Origin: Streptomyces sp. 15-116A
GTDB lineage: Bacteria; Actinomycetota; Actinomycetes; Streptomycetales; Streptomycetaceae
Direction of reading: 5' to 3'
DNA length: 64,000 nucleotides
NCBI RefSeq assembly: GCF_025290915.1
Contig: NZ_JAOCQE010000002.1
Location: 24,163 to 88,162, forward strand
Part shown: in pieces, positions 41,935-50,786 of the stretch
Layout of the letters: the number at the start of each line of letters is the position of its first letter
How positions within the stretch are numbered: the stretch's first letter is position 1
Program-made: the position numbers and the translations under genes
The notes under the pieces: model-generated
The model's database searches: none
What the model was told of the DNA's origin: nothing
Seen by the model: only the letters and a program-made list of their open reading frames with translations

Positions 41935-43188
41935 TCATGCGGCTGTTGGGTCGGGGCGGGCCCACGCCGCTTCGGCGGCGAGACGTTCTGACCACTGGAT
42001 GTGGGCCTCGTCGAAGGCGGCGTCGGCGAGGCGTATGCGCTGGACTTCGCCGGTTCCGGCCGGTGGGTAGGTGAACTGGATGTCGCGCCACAGGCGCTGG
42101 AGGATGTAGTCGCCGTTGAGGGCGTGGGCGCCGTGCAGCTCCATGGCGTCCTGGGTTGACTGCATCGCCCACTGGTGGCCGAGGTACTTGGCGTTGATCA
42201 GGTCGGTGTCGCAGGGCAGGCCCTGGTCGAGGAGGTGCACGGACTGATAGGCCAGGATTCGCCCGGCGCGCAGGCGGGCCTCCATGTCACCGATGCGGTC
42301 CCGCAGAACCGGCAGATCGGAGAGGGCGCCCCGGTAGCGGGAGCGCGCCTTGAGGTAAGCGGTCGAGGCGGCCACGACTGCCTCGTGTATTCCCAGGCTG
42401 ACTGCGGCCAGGTTGGGACGGCCGTAGAGGATGCTGCTGCTCTGCGCTACGCCCAGCCCCTGGCCGATCTCTCCGACCACGTTTTCCTCGGGGACGCGGA
42501 CGTGATCGAGGTCGAGGCGGCCGGCGGAGAAGCCGTGCAGGCCGAGGCCGGGACGGTGGTCGGCGACTGAGAGTCCTCGGCGCTTGGATTCGACCATGAA
42601 CGCGGTCAGCGCCTGGGAGGTGCTCACGCCTGCCTTGGCGGTCCGGGCGACCACGAGGTGGGCTCCCGCGAGGTGGCTATTCCCGATGTGGATCTTGCTG
42701 CCGGTGATCACCCATTGGTTGCCGACGTGCTCGGCGATGGTCTCGATGCCGCCGATGTGTCCGCCGGCTCGCGGTTCGGTCACGGCGATCGACAAGAGCA
42801 GTGAACCGTCCGCTACGCGGGGCAGCCAGCGGCCCTTCTGCTCGTAGGTGGCGAAGTGCAGCAGGGCGCCGACGGGGATCAGCGTGGCCTGGAGGATGGC
42901 CGCCGCAGCCGCCGAGACGCGGGCAATGCGGTGGACGAGGATGGTCTTGGCCACGTGTCCGGCGTCCAGCCCGCCGAAGGAGGACGGGACGGTGACGGCG
43001 AACCAGCGTCGTGCGGCCATCAGGTCGGCGACCTTGCGCTCCACCCTGCCGGGGGCGGCCTCCATGCGTGCGGCGCGCGGCGCGATGTGCTCGGCCGCGA
43101 AGGCGTCCGCCTCGTCCCACAGCAGTTCGTGGCGGGCGTTGAGATAGGGGCGCAGCGCCGGCGGCGGCGTGGTGGGTGTGGCGGGCAT
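41935..43188 (-). CDS. acyl-CoA dehydrogenase family flavoprotein
   Basis: The 417-residue product from the ATG at 43188 (GGGAG site) has the acyl-CoA dehydrogenase layout: an N-terminal helical domain, a middle beta domain (SIAVTEPRAGGHIGGIETIA, VITGSKIHIGNS) and a C-terminal helical domain with DAMELHGAHALNGDYILQRL. The catalytic Glu position near residue 375 is not the typical one, so it may oxidise an unusual acyl or non-acyl substrate, as many Streptomyces cluster members do. It follows the conservon GAF gene by 87 nt in the same direction. Confidence 0.82.
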   Translation of the reverse strand: MPATPTTPPPALRPYLNARHELLWDEADAFAAEHIAPRAARMEAAPGRVERKVADLMAARRWFAVTVPSSFGGLDAGHVAKTILVHRIARVSAAAAAILQATLIPVGALLHFATYEQKGRWLPRVADGSLLLSIAVTEPRAGGHIGGIETIAEHVGNQWVITGSKIHIGNSHLAGAHLVVARTAKAGVSTSQALTAFMVESKRRGLSVADHRPGLGLHGFSAGRLDLDHVRVPEENVVGEIGQGLGVAQSSSILYGRPNLAAVSLGIHEAVVAASTAYLKARSRYRGALSDLPVLRDRIGDMEARLRAGRILAYQSVHLLDQGLPCDTDLINAKYLGHQWAMQSTQDAMELHGAHALNGDYILQRLWRDIQFTYPPAGTGEVQRIRLADAAFDEAHIQWSERLAAEAAWARPDPTAA

Positions 43189-43275
43189 GGTCGTCTCCCT
43201 CTCCCTGGATGAAGGTCGCACGGTGGAGCGGCCGGGGATCGCCTGCGGCTCCCGGGTGGGGGGTCGTGGAACGGA

Positions 43276-43917
43276 CTAGCGGACGGGCGCGCGGGCGATG
43301 TGGTCCATCACCCGGACGCCGGCGTTGATGACGACGTCTCTCAGCCGTCGGGCCTCGCTCAGGGGCCGCTTCTCGGGGTCGATGACGCACACCGTGCCCA
43401 GCACGGTGCCGCTGTCGTGGATGAGCGGGGCACCGAAGTAGGAGCGGATCCCGACTGCGTCGACCACGGGGTTGCCGCTGAAGCGCGGGCTGGCGTGCAC
43501 GTCGTGCAGCGGAAGGGCCTTCTTGCGGGCTATGACCTCCGGGCACCAGCCGTGGTCGCGGCTCATGGTGCGGCCGACGATGACGTACCCGCTGTCCGCG
43601 GGCGGCTGGTGCAGCCCGACGAAGGTCTGCTCCTCCAGGAAGAGGTTGACGAAGCCGTACAGGAACCCGGCTCGTGTGGCCATGTCGCGGGCCAGTTCGT
43701 CGAAGTCCTCGCTGGCAGCGGTGGGCACGCCTAGGCGATCCAGCAGCTCGTACCGCTGCGCCAGCTCGGTCGCCTGCTGGGCCTGCGGGACGGGGACGGC
43801 GGCGCTGGCGGGGAGGGATGGCCCATGGGTGACGTCCCGCATGGTACGTCGCGGCAGCGACTGCGTGAGGGGGGCGGTCTGCCGCGTGCGGTAGGGATCG
43901 TTGGGCTGATACGACAT
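43276..43917 (-). CDS. GAF-domain sensor protein appended to the conservon
   Basis: The product is a 213-residue protein with one GAF domain (about residues 45-205): FLYGFVNLFLEEQTFVGL, a mid DHGWCPEVIARKKALPLHD segment and SYFGAPLIHDSGTVLGTVCV near the end. The N-terminus is disordered. The ATG overlaps the cvnD stop by 1 nt (TGATG). Conservons often carry an extra fifth gene; a GAF partner suggests a small-molecule or redox input. Confidence 0.85.
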   Translation of the reverse strand: MSYQPNDPYRTRQTAPLTQSLPRRTMRDVTHGPSLPASAAVPVPQAQQATELAQRYELLDRLGVPTAASEDFDELARDMATRAGFLYGFVNLFLEEQTFVGLHQPPADSGYVIVGRTMSRDHGWCPEVIARKKALPLHDVHASPRFSGNPVVDAVGIRSYFGAPLIHDSGTVLGTVCVIDPEKRPLSEARRLRDVVINAGVRVMDHIARAPVR

Positions 43918-44585
43918 CAGGCGTCCTGAAAGGTGGTAGTGGATGCGGGGCGAGCGGGGTTTGCCGATGCGCTCTTCAAGGCGTGGCCAACGAGGGTCAG
44001 CAGGACGCCAGCGACGTGGTTCGGATCGCGGGCGTCGCAGGTGATCACCGGCACAGAGGCGGGCAGTTCGAGGGCGGTGCGGACCTCTTCGGGGTGGTAG
44101 CGATGTGCTCCGTCGAACTGGTTCACCGCGACGACGAAGGGCAGGCCGATGTCCTCGAAGAAACCGACGGGGGTGAAGCTGCTTTCCAGGCGGCGGGTGT
44201 CGACCAGGACGACCGCGCCGACGGCTCCGCGACAAAGGTCGTACCAGAGGTCGACGAACCGGTCCTGGCCGGGCGTGCCGAACAGGAACAATTCCAGGGG
44301 CACGGGCGCGTCGGGCAGGTTGAGGCGACCGAAGTCGAAGGCGACCGTGGTGGTCTGCTTGGCCTCGACGCCCGCCAGGCTGTCCACGTCCGCGCTCGCT
44401 TCGGTCAGGTACTCCTCCGTGCTCAGCGGCGTGATCTCACTGACGGCACCCACGGCGGTGGTCTTGCCCGCGCCGAAACCGCCGGCGATCACGACCTTCA
44501 GCACGGTCGGTGCACCGGTACGCGGGCGCGACGACGGCCGCAGCACCACGGCCGGGTCACCCGGCCTGGGGGTAGGCGATGGCAT
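43917..44585 (-). CDS. cvnD: conservon GTPase CvnD
   Basis: The product is a 222-residue small GTPase-like protein: G1 GGFGAGKTTAVGA, G3 LFGTPGQDRFVD and G4-like VNQFDG. These are the marks of the MglA/CvnD-type GTPase that partners a Roadblock protein. It overlaps cvnC by 29 nt. The C-terminal extension is Ala/Ser-rich. Confidence 0.9.
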   Translation of the reverse strand: MPSPTPRPGDPAVVLRPSSRPRTGAPTVLKVVIAGGFGAGKTTAVGAVSEITPLSTEEYLTEASADVDSLAGVEAKQTTTVAFDFGRLNLPDAPVPLELFLFGTPGQDRFVDLWYDLCRGAVGAVVLVDTRRLESSFTPVGFFEDIGLPFVVAVNQFDGAHRYHPEEVRTALELPASVPVITCDARDPNHVAGVLLTLVGHALKSASANPARPASTTTFQDA

Positions 44586-44961
44586 CGGGCCACTTCCTCT
44601 TCAGGCCGGCAGACAGGGCCGCCAGCAGTTGTGCAGAGGGACGTGCATGCGCGTCGGACGCGGCATAGGCGGTGACGGGGACGACCAGGGCGTCGGCGTC
44701 CAGGAGGTCGGAGATGAGGATCTTGACGGCGGTTACGGGACGGCCGAGTCGGCCCGCTAGCTCGGTCACCGAACGCCGGTGCTCCCGGCACAGGGCGAGG
44801 ATCTCTGCGCATTCCTCGGCCTGGCCCGGGCCGGGCCGCCCGGGTCCGGCATCCAGCACCGTGTCCAGGCCGAGCAGATGCCGTGGCCGGGTGCGACCGC
44901 GCGTCAGGGTGTAGGTCCGCACGAACGTCGAATCCTCGGCCGCGCTGCCGTGTGCGGTCAC
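44557..44961 (-). CDS. cvnC: conservon DUF742 protein CvnC
   Basis: The product is a 134-residue DUF742 protein, a winged-helix-like component of conservons. FVRTYTLTRGRTRP starts the domain, and the HTH core is RSVTELAGRLGRPVTAVKIL. It overlaps cvnB by 4 nt and cvnD by 29 nt. It may act as adaptor or DNA-binding output for the Roadblock/GTPase switch. Confidence 0.9.
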   Translation of the reverse strand: MTAHGSAAEDSTFVRTYTLTRGRTRPRHLLGLDTVLDAGPGRPGPGQAEECAEILALCREHRRSVTELAGRLGRPVTAVKILISDLLDADALVVPVTAYAASDAHARPSAQLLAALSAGLKRKWPDAIAYPQAG

Positions 44962-45473
44962 CGGACCTCATCACCCGTGCCGATGCGGACGGGGATCTGC
45001 ATGTAGGGGGCGAACTTCTGCACCAGGCGCCCCATCTCGAACCCGACGGTGCCGGCATCGGCGTCCATGGTCGCGATCACCGCGAGGACCGTGTCCACCA
45101 CGCCCCGTTCGTTGCCGGGATGGCCCTCGAAGGCTGCGCTGCGACCGGAGCTCTGGACGAAGATCAGACAGTCGTCTCGCTCGATGACGACCTGCCTCGC
45201 CGGCCTCTTCTTGTAGGTGGGACCGGTGATGTTCGCCGCGAGTGAGGCCACTCCGCTGATGGCGGCCGACAGTTCGTCCGCCCAGTCCTTGTCGACGTCG
45301 CTGTCCAGCAGCCGTAGTCCGTCCCGCGAGAGCAGGACGGCGTGCGTGACGCCCGTCGTGTCGGAGGCGAACTGCCGCAGCAGCCACGCCATGTTGTCCC
45401 GCTGTCCGCTTGCCGTTGTCTCGGTTGCGGGTGCGTCGCCGGTCACGTTGTTCATCGCGGGGTGGGTGCTCAT
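44958..45473 (-). CDS. cvnB: conservon Roadblock/LC7 protein CvnB
   Basis: The product is a 171-residue Roadblock/LC7 protein, the expected GTPase-activating partner of CvnD. The domain spans about residues 28-150: VTHAVLLSRDGLRLLDSD, ADELSAAISGVASLA and QVVIERDDCLIFVQSSG. It lies 69 nt downstream of the kinase-like gene. Confidence 0.9.
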   Translation of the reverse strand: MSTHPAMNNVTGDAPATETTASGQRDNMAWLLRQFASDTTGVTHAVLLSRDGLRLLDSDVDKDWADELSAAISGVASLAANITGPTYKKRPARQVVIERDDCLIFVQSSGRSAAFEGHPGNERGVVDTVLAVIATMDADAGTVGFEMGRLVQKFAPYMQIPVRIGTGDEVR

Positions 45474-45542
45474 AGGGATCGCTCCAGAAGGGGGGGAGGG
45501 CCAGCGGATGTAACGGCCACCGGGAACGTGGAGGGACGAGGT

Positions 45543-47057
45543 TCAGGGACTGGGGTGCTCTGTCGAAGCGGTGGGAGAACCGGCTTGCCCGCCGGCCTGG
45601 ATGCCGGTGCGGAAGGCGGCTGCGAGCCCTGGCGTCGCCGCGGTCACGGGGGCTTGCTCCCGCTCGTGTGGCGGATGGAACGTGCCGGCCTGGCGTCTAC
45701 GCGTGGGAAGGGCGGGCGCATCAGCAGAGTGACCTGCCTGTGCGGCTTCCGGCGCCCCTGCGGTACCGGGGCGTGGGACCTGCCCCGGCCTCGGGGTGGC
45801 TGGAGTCGCGGCAACCTGCTGCGGTTGCGGCGCCAAGGGGCGGGCGTCCTGGGGCAGCGCGCTCGCATCGTCGATGGAGGGAATCGCTACTAGGAGCCGT
45901 GCCGGGATGACCACCAGGGCGGTGGTGCCTCCCGTCACGTTCTCCTGCAGGAGAACGGACAGCCCGTGCGACTGGGCGATCTTCGCGGCGACCAGCAAGC
46001 CGAGCTGCCCCGCTCGCACCTGGCCGCTGACGTCGACCTCGTCGGGGGCCTGGAGCAGGTGGTTCAGTTGCGCCCGCGTCTGCGGATGCATGGGGATGGC
46101 CCGGTCCTCGACCTCGACCGCCAGCCCGTTCGCCACCCGCTGCGCACGCACCATCACCTTCGTAGCCGGATCGGAACACTCACAGGCGTTCTCGATCAGC
46201 TCAGCCAGCAGGTGCGTCAGGTCCGGACCCACATGGCCGGGAAGGCCCAGCTCCGCGCCCACGGACCCGGCCGCAACCGCCACCCGCGGATACTGCACGA
46301 CCTCGGAGACTGCGCCGCGCAGCACGCTCTTGACGGGAACGGGCCGACGCACGCTGCGCAGGGACTGCCCGCCCAGCACCGCTGTGCTCTCGACCTGGCG
46401 ACGCATCCGCGTCACGAGGTGATCGATCTCGAAGATCTTGGCGAGCAGCTCCGGGTCGTCGGTCAGCATCTCCAGCTGGCTCAGTGCTTCAAGTGCCTTG
46501 CCGACCAAGGCGTGCTCGCGCATAGCCAGGCGGCGCAGCACTTCCAGGAGTACGACGGACTGGGACTCGTCGTGCACCCGTATCAGCGACGCGACGGCCC
46601 GCACTTGGAGAGCACTCAGCGCCTTGTCAATCTCGGCGTCAGGGCTGGCAGGTGGCGCCTGCAGGTCCGGTAGCGGCGGGCGTCCCCCGCGGCACAGCTC
46701 GTCCGCCGACCACTGCACCGACTTCTCGATGGCCGCGGCTGCCCCTGCGATTGCTGCCAGTGCCGTTGCCTGGGCCTCCTCCGCCGCTGTCTGTATGGCT
46801 CCTGCGGCCGTTCGCGCTCCGCGAGCCGCCATCGTGGCGACGCCTGCGAGTCCGCAGATCAGGCCGGCCAGGAGCCAGCCGGGTCCCACCGCGGACACCG
46901 ACCAGAGGGTGAAGGCGGTACCCAGCAGGGCGGCAAGGAGCACTAGGGGCAGTGCGACGGCGCGGTGGACACGGTGCAGGGTGAACGCGTTGATCGGAGG
47001 CCGCCGTCGGCGGTGGCCGGTGGCGGCCGGCCGTGCCGAAAAGGCGCTGTCAGGCAT
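45543..47057 (-). CDS. cvnA: conservon sensor-kinase-like protein CvnA
   Basis: The product is a 504-residue membrane protein. Two adjacent transmembrane segments (about residues 34-80) are followed by a coiled-coil/dimerisation helix and an HATPase_c domain with N box LLAELIENACECS. The G1 region is degenerate (VEVEDRAIP), and the later G2 loop is QLGLLVAAKIAQSHG. A disordered Pro/Ala/Gln tail of about 110 residues closes the protein. It lacks a standard phospho-acceptor His motif, as do other CvnA proteins. It heads the cvn operon. Confidence 0.9.
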   Translation of the reverse strand: MPDSAFSARPAATGHRRRRPPINAFTLHRVHRAVALPLVLLAALLGTAFTLWSVSAVGPGWLLAGLICGLAGVATMAARGARTAAGAIQTAAEEAQATALAAIAGAAAAIEKSVQWSADELCRGGRPPLPDLQAPPASPDAEIDKALSALQVRAVASLIRVHDESQSVVLLEVLRRLAMREHALVGKALEALSQLEMLTDDPELLAKIFEIDHLVTRMRRQVESTAVLGGQSLRSVRRPVPVKSVLRGAVSEVVQYPRVAVAAGSVGAELGLPGHVGPDLTHLLAELIENACECSDPATKVMVRAQRVANGLAVEVEDRAIPMHPQTRAQLNHLLQAPDEVDVSGQVRAGQLGLLVAAKIAQSHGLSVLLQENVTGGTTALVVIPARLLVAIPSIDDASALPQDARPLAPQPQQVAATPATPRPGQVPRPGTAGAPEAAQAGHSADAPALPTRRRQAGTFHPPHEREQAPVTAATPGLAAAFRTGIQAGGQAGSPTASTEHPSP

Positions 47058-47083
47058 GGGAATCCTCGTCAGGGTGGGGGTGG

Positions 47084-48979
47084 CTAGGCGTGCTGCGGCG
47101 TCAGGTCTGCGCAGGTCTTGTGTGTGCTGCGTGGGGTCGAGCGGGGTGACGGAAGCGCGACCGCGCCGCGGTGGGAGGACTGCGTCGCCAGGAGTTGAAG
47201 CAGCCGGGCGCTCTGGATCAGGCCCATGTGGCTGAATGCCTGCGGGAAGTTGCCGAGCTGGCGCTGCTGGACGGGGTCGTACTCCTCGGCCAGGAGGCCG
47301 AGGTCGTTGCGCAGTGCGAGGAGGCGTTCGAACAGGGCGTGGGCCTCGTCGAGGCGGCCGGTCAGGGCCAGGGCGTCTACGAGCCAGAAGGAGCAGAGGA
47401 CGAATGTGCCCTCGTCTCCGCTCAGGCCGTCCACCCCGGTGTGGTCGCCGATGGTCGGGTAACGGCGCACGAGCCCGTCAGACGTGGAGAGTTCACGGCG
47501 TACTGCGTCCACGGTGCCGATGACGCGCGGGTCGTTCGGCGGTAGGAAGCCGACGCGGGGGATCAGCAGCGTGGCGGCGTCGAGTTCCTTGGAACCGTAG
47601 GACTGGGTGAAGGTGTTGCGCACCGGATCGAAGCCCTTGGTGCAGACCTCGTGGTGGATGGTTGCCCGCAGCTCGGTCAGGGGGGCCAGGTCGATGTCGA
47701 GCGCGCCGGCTTCGGCCAGGCGGATGGTGCGGTCGATCGCCACCCAGGCCATCACCTTGGAGTGGACGAAGTGCTGGCGTGCCCCGCGGATCTCCCAGAT
47801 CCCCTCGTCGGGCTCCCGCCAGCGCTGTGCCAGGTGCTCGACGAGCCGCTGGTGCAGGACCGCGGTGTCGGCACAGTGGGCCACACCGCTCTCGTGCGCG
47901 AGGTACAGGGTCTCGATCACCTCGCCGTACACGTCGAGCTGGAGCTGGTCCGCCGCCCCGTTCCCGACCCGCACCGGCGTCGAGCCCTCATACCCGGGCA
48001 GCCAGGGCAACTCCCGTTCTCGCAGATCACGCTCTCCGGTGATCGCGTACATGATCTGCAGGTTCTCTGGGTCGCCGGCCACGGAACGCAGAAGCCAGCG
48101 CCGCCATGCCTGCGCCTCCTGCCGGTAGCCGGTCTCCAGTAACGCGGCCAGGGTCGTAGCGGCGTCGCGCAGCCAGGTGAAGCGGTAGTCCCAATTGCGT
48201 CGGCCGCCGATCTCCTCGGGCAGCGAGGTGGTCGGCGCGGCGACGATCCCGCCGCTCGGGTGGTAGGTCAGCGCCTTCAGTGCGATCAAGGAACGGACCA
48301 CCGCCTCACGGTAGGGCCCGTCGTAGGTGCACTCCTGGGCCCAGTCCTGCCAAAAGGCGAGCGTCTCGATGAGTGCCGCCCCCGGGTCGGGGATCTCCGG
48401 AGCGGGTGCATGGGACGGACACCAGCTGAGCACGAACGCCACGCTCTGCCCGGCGCGGATGGCAAAGGCACTGACGACGACCCCGTCCTTCTCCGCCTGC
48501 GGGACGCAGGTGTCGAGCCACAGTGCGTCCGCGCCGGCCTCCGCGACCATGCGCCCACCGGCCTCGTGGATCCACGGGCTGACGCTGCCGTATCCCGGCC
48601 GCGGACGCATGGCCGAAACCATTGCCACCTCACCGGCCAGACCCTCGACGATCCGGATCACCTGCGGTGCCCCGTCGCGAGGCGGCATGAAGTCCAGGAC
48701 GCGGACCGACCCGGCCGGTGTGCGCCAGATCGATTCGAGGACGAGCGTGTCACCGCGGTACCGGCGCTCGGCGACCGCTCCGGGCCCGGAGGGGCCAGGC
48801 ACGGCCGGGGCGATCTGCCAGGTGCCGTGCTTATGCGTGCCGAGCAGGCCCGCGAAGACGGCCGACGAGTCGAACCGGGGCAGGCACAGCCAGTCGATCG
48901 AACCGTCGTCGCAGACGTGGGCACTGGTCTGCATGTCGCCGATCAGGCCGTACTGCTCGATGCGCGGGAGGCGTTTCAT
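47084..48979 (-). CDS. GH15 glucoamylase/trehalase-type glycoside hydrolase
   Basis: The product is a 631-residue cytosolic GH15 enzyme from the ATG at 48979 (GGAG site); the frame is open to 49063. It starts with the domain-typical IEQYGLIGDMQTSAHVCDDG and SIDWLCLPRFDS. The (alpha/alpha)6 catalytic domain has LPEEIGGRRNWDYRFTWLRD, then PDEGIWEIRG with the general acid Glu and GDEGTFVLCSFWLVD with the general base Glu. Bacterial members of this subgroup act on trehalose or short alpha-glucans. No signal peptide is present. It is transcribed ahead of the conservon in the same direction. Confidence 0.88.
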   Translation of the reverse strand: MKRLPRIEQYGLIGDMQTSAHVCDDGSIDWLCLPRFDSSAVFAGLLGTHKHGTWQIAPAVPGPSGPGAVAERRYRGDTLVLESIWRTPAGSVRVLDFMPPRDGAPQVIRIVEGLAGEVAMVSAMRPRPGYGSVSPWIHEAGGRMVAEAGADALWLDTCVPQAEKDGVVVSAFAIRAGQSVAFVLSWCPSHAPAPEIPDPGAALIETLAFWQDWAQECTYDGPYREAVVRSLIALKALTYHPSGGIVAAPTTSLPEEIGGRRNWDYRFTWLRDAATTLAALLETGYRQEAQAWRRWLLRSVAGDPENLQIMYAITGERDLRERELPWLPGYEGSTPVRVGNGAADQLQLDVYGEVIETLYLAHESGVAHCADTAVLHQRLVEHLAQRWREPDEGIWEIRGARQHFVHSKVMAWVAIDRTIRLAEAGALDIDLAPLTELRATIHHEVCTKGFDPVRNTFTQSYGSKELDAATLLIPRVGFLPPNDPRVIGTVDAVRRELSTSDGLVRRYPTIGDHTGVDGLSGDEGTFVLCSFWLVDALALTGRLDEAHALFERLLALRNDLGLLAEEYDPVQQRQLGNFPQAFSHMGLIQSARLLQLLATQSSHRGAVALPSPRSTPRSTHKTCADLTPQHA

Positions 48980-49068
48980 CGTGTGGGTCTCCGTAGTCCC
49001 CGTGGACACGGGGGTGGCTTCGGGGCCGCCGTGGCGGCCGGGAAGTGTTGGTGAGAGAGGCATGGTGG

Positions 49069-49215
49069 TTACCGGACCGGGGGAGGTCTGTTCTGCCTCG
49101 GCGGGGGATCCTCGTCCCGTGGAGCGATGCGGCCGGTTACTCGCTCACCACGAAGAGCCAGCCACGCCATGAGACCGAGAATCAGCGCGATCAGAACTGC
49201 CCCGGCGGCGGTCAT
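49069..49215 (-). CDS. 48-residue single-span membrane protein
   Basis: The gene starts at the ATG at 49215, overlapping the stop of the DUF6415-like gene by 4 nt. It encodes one hydrophobic helix (residues 3-21, AVLIALILGLMAWLAL) and a short Arg/Pro-rich cytoplasmic tail. It is too short to assign. Coupling supports expression. Confidence 0.6.
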   Translation of the reverse strand: MTAAGAVLIALILGLMAWLALRGERVTGRIAPRDEDPPPRQNRPPPVR

Positions 49216-49706
49216 GTCCGGGGCACCGACGCGGCCAGAACCACGCAGGCGAGGGCGAGAGCGAAGACCGCGCCGCGCAGCACGTTGATCGGCGGCTTCC
49301 ACCAGCGCTGTCTCTGGACCGGCTTCGCAGGGGCCACGTCGTGGGCCTGCACGGCAGCGATAAGGTCTTGGGTTGCCTCGGCCAGCCTGACCAGATGGAC
49401 CCTGCTGGGCATGAAGCCCTCGGGGATGCCCGCCGAGGCGAGTTGCTGCGCGCGGCGCAGTACGGGTGCTTCCGGGGGCACAACCAGCCCGAGCTGGCTG
49501 ACGTGACCGCGAAGGCGGCACGCGAGTTCCTCCACGTCGGCGGCGCTCTCCGGCAGCGGCGACTCCTCGTCCAGCACGAGCGCCACCGTCTCCGCTGCGG
49601 CCATCGACCGATCGCGGTCAGGGCCTGGTTCCGCACCGACAGCGCCCTGTCCGCTCGGGCCAACGCGCTGGCTGGCGTCCCGGCGGAAAGTCAGCCGACG
49701 ACGCAT
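49212..49706 (-). CDS. DUF6415-like membrane-anchored helical protein
   Basis: The product is a 164-residue protein from the ATG at 49706 with an AGGAG site. A helical domain (about residues 38-120) holds DVEELACRLRGHVSQLGLVV and a C-terminal membrane anchor lies at residues 143-160. The domain resembles the DUF6415 group, common in Streptomyces and of unknown function. Most of the much longer open frame upstream (to 51827) is antisense to real genes and not coding. Confidence 0.55.
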   Translation of the reverse strand: MRRRLTFRRDASQRVGPSGQGAVGAEPGPDRDRSMAAAETVALVLDEESPLPESAADVEELACRLRGHVSQLGLVVPPEAPVLRRAQQLASAGIPEGFMPSRVHLVRLAEATQDLIAAVQAHDVAPAKPVQRQRWWKPPINVLRGAVFALALACVVLAASVPRT

Positions 49707-49982
49707 GAGACAACTCCTGTTCGCATGAGGCCAACTCGGCTTGGCCGTGGTCGGTGAGACGCCTGGTGTCGGGCGCAACCGTGTCCTCCCAGGCGGGTGG
49801 CACACGGGAGCGCGGCATGCGACGCCGTGACATCGCGCTGCGCTGATCACCTCGCCGATCACTCGACGTGATTGCGCGGTGACTAGAGAACACCTCGCGG
49901 TGAAGCCTGGGGAATGACTTTCAGGTGACGTTGACTCGTCAGTAACCCTGTTTGGGGTGCCGCCGGAGCAAAGGGGCCTGAC

Positions 49983-50777
49983 ATGCTGGGCGCCATGGTG
50001 ACTCTCGATGGAACGCCCGTATCCGTAGACGACCTGCTTGCCTTGGCGCTCACAAACGTCGGCCACTTCACGTCCATGCGCGTCGACTCCGACGGCACTA
50101 TTCGCGGCCTGACGCTGCACATGGAACGCCTCGCACGGGACTGCAAGATCGTGTGGCATGCGGCTTTGGACACAGACCGTGTGCGCGAGTACGTCCGTCA
50201 GGCCCTGGAGGCAGTGCCCCATCCGTGCGTCGTGCGTGTCACGATCTACGACCCGAAGGTCGAGCTGGGCCACCCGGCCGACGCCAACGAACCGCACGTT
50301 CTCGTGTCCGTGCGCGGAGCCGGCGCCCTGCCGCCGGCTCCGCTGCGCGCCCAGAGCCTGGTCTACGAGCGTGACCTCCCCGAGGTGAAGCACGTCGGCC
50401 TCTTCGGCGCGTTGCACATCAGGGGCGCGGCCCAGCGAGCGGGCTTCGACGACGCCTTGTTCGTCGGCCGCGACGGCTTCGTCTCCGAGGGCGGTACTTG
50501 GAACGTGGCCTTCATCGACCAGGAAGGCACTGTGGTGTGGCCCGACGCCCCCGTACTGCCCGGCGTCACCATGACCCTGCTCCAGCAGCAAGTCGAACAC
50601 CACACCGCTACCGTTACGTTGGAACAGGCGAAAGGCATGGCTGCGGCCTTCGCCACGAACACCTCGATCGGCGTCCGCCCCTTGGCCGCGATCGACGACA
50701 CACAGCTCCCCGTCGAGCACCCCGTGTTGACGCGGCTCCAGGAGGCGTACCTGTCGATCCCCGGCGAGACGCTGTAA
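49983..50777 (+). CDS. class IV aminotransferase-like PLP enzyme
   Basis: The product is a 264-residue fold-type IV PLP enzyme related to branched-chain aminotransferases and aminodeoxychorismate lyase. The PLP Lys is expected in LPEVKHVGLFGALH (about residue 140). The phosphate-binding end GVTMTLLQQQ and the FATNTSIGVRPL segment are present. The start is the ATG at 49983 or 49995. It is followed after 9 nt by the HTH/FGE-like gene. The substrate is not indicated; members are frequent in amino-acid-derived natural product loci. Confidence 0.85.
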   Translation: MLGAMVTLDGTPVSVDDLLALALTNVGHFTSMRVDSDGTIRGLTLHMERLARDCKIVWHAALDTDRVREYVRQALEAVPHPCVVRVTIYDPKVELGHPADANEPHVLVSVRGAGALPPAPLRAQSLVYERDLPEVKHVGLFGALHIRGAAQRAGFDDALFVGRDGFVSEGGTWNVAFIDQEGTVVWPDAPVLPGVTMTLLQQQVEHHTATVTLEQAKGMAAAFATNTSIGVRPLAAIDDTQLPVEHPVLTRLQEAYLSIPGETL

Positions 50778-50786
50778 AGCAGCACC

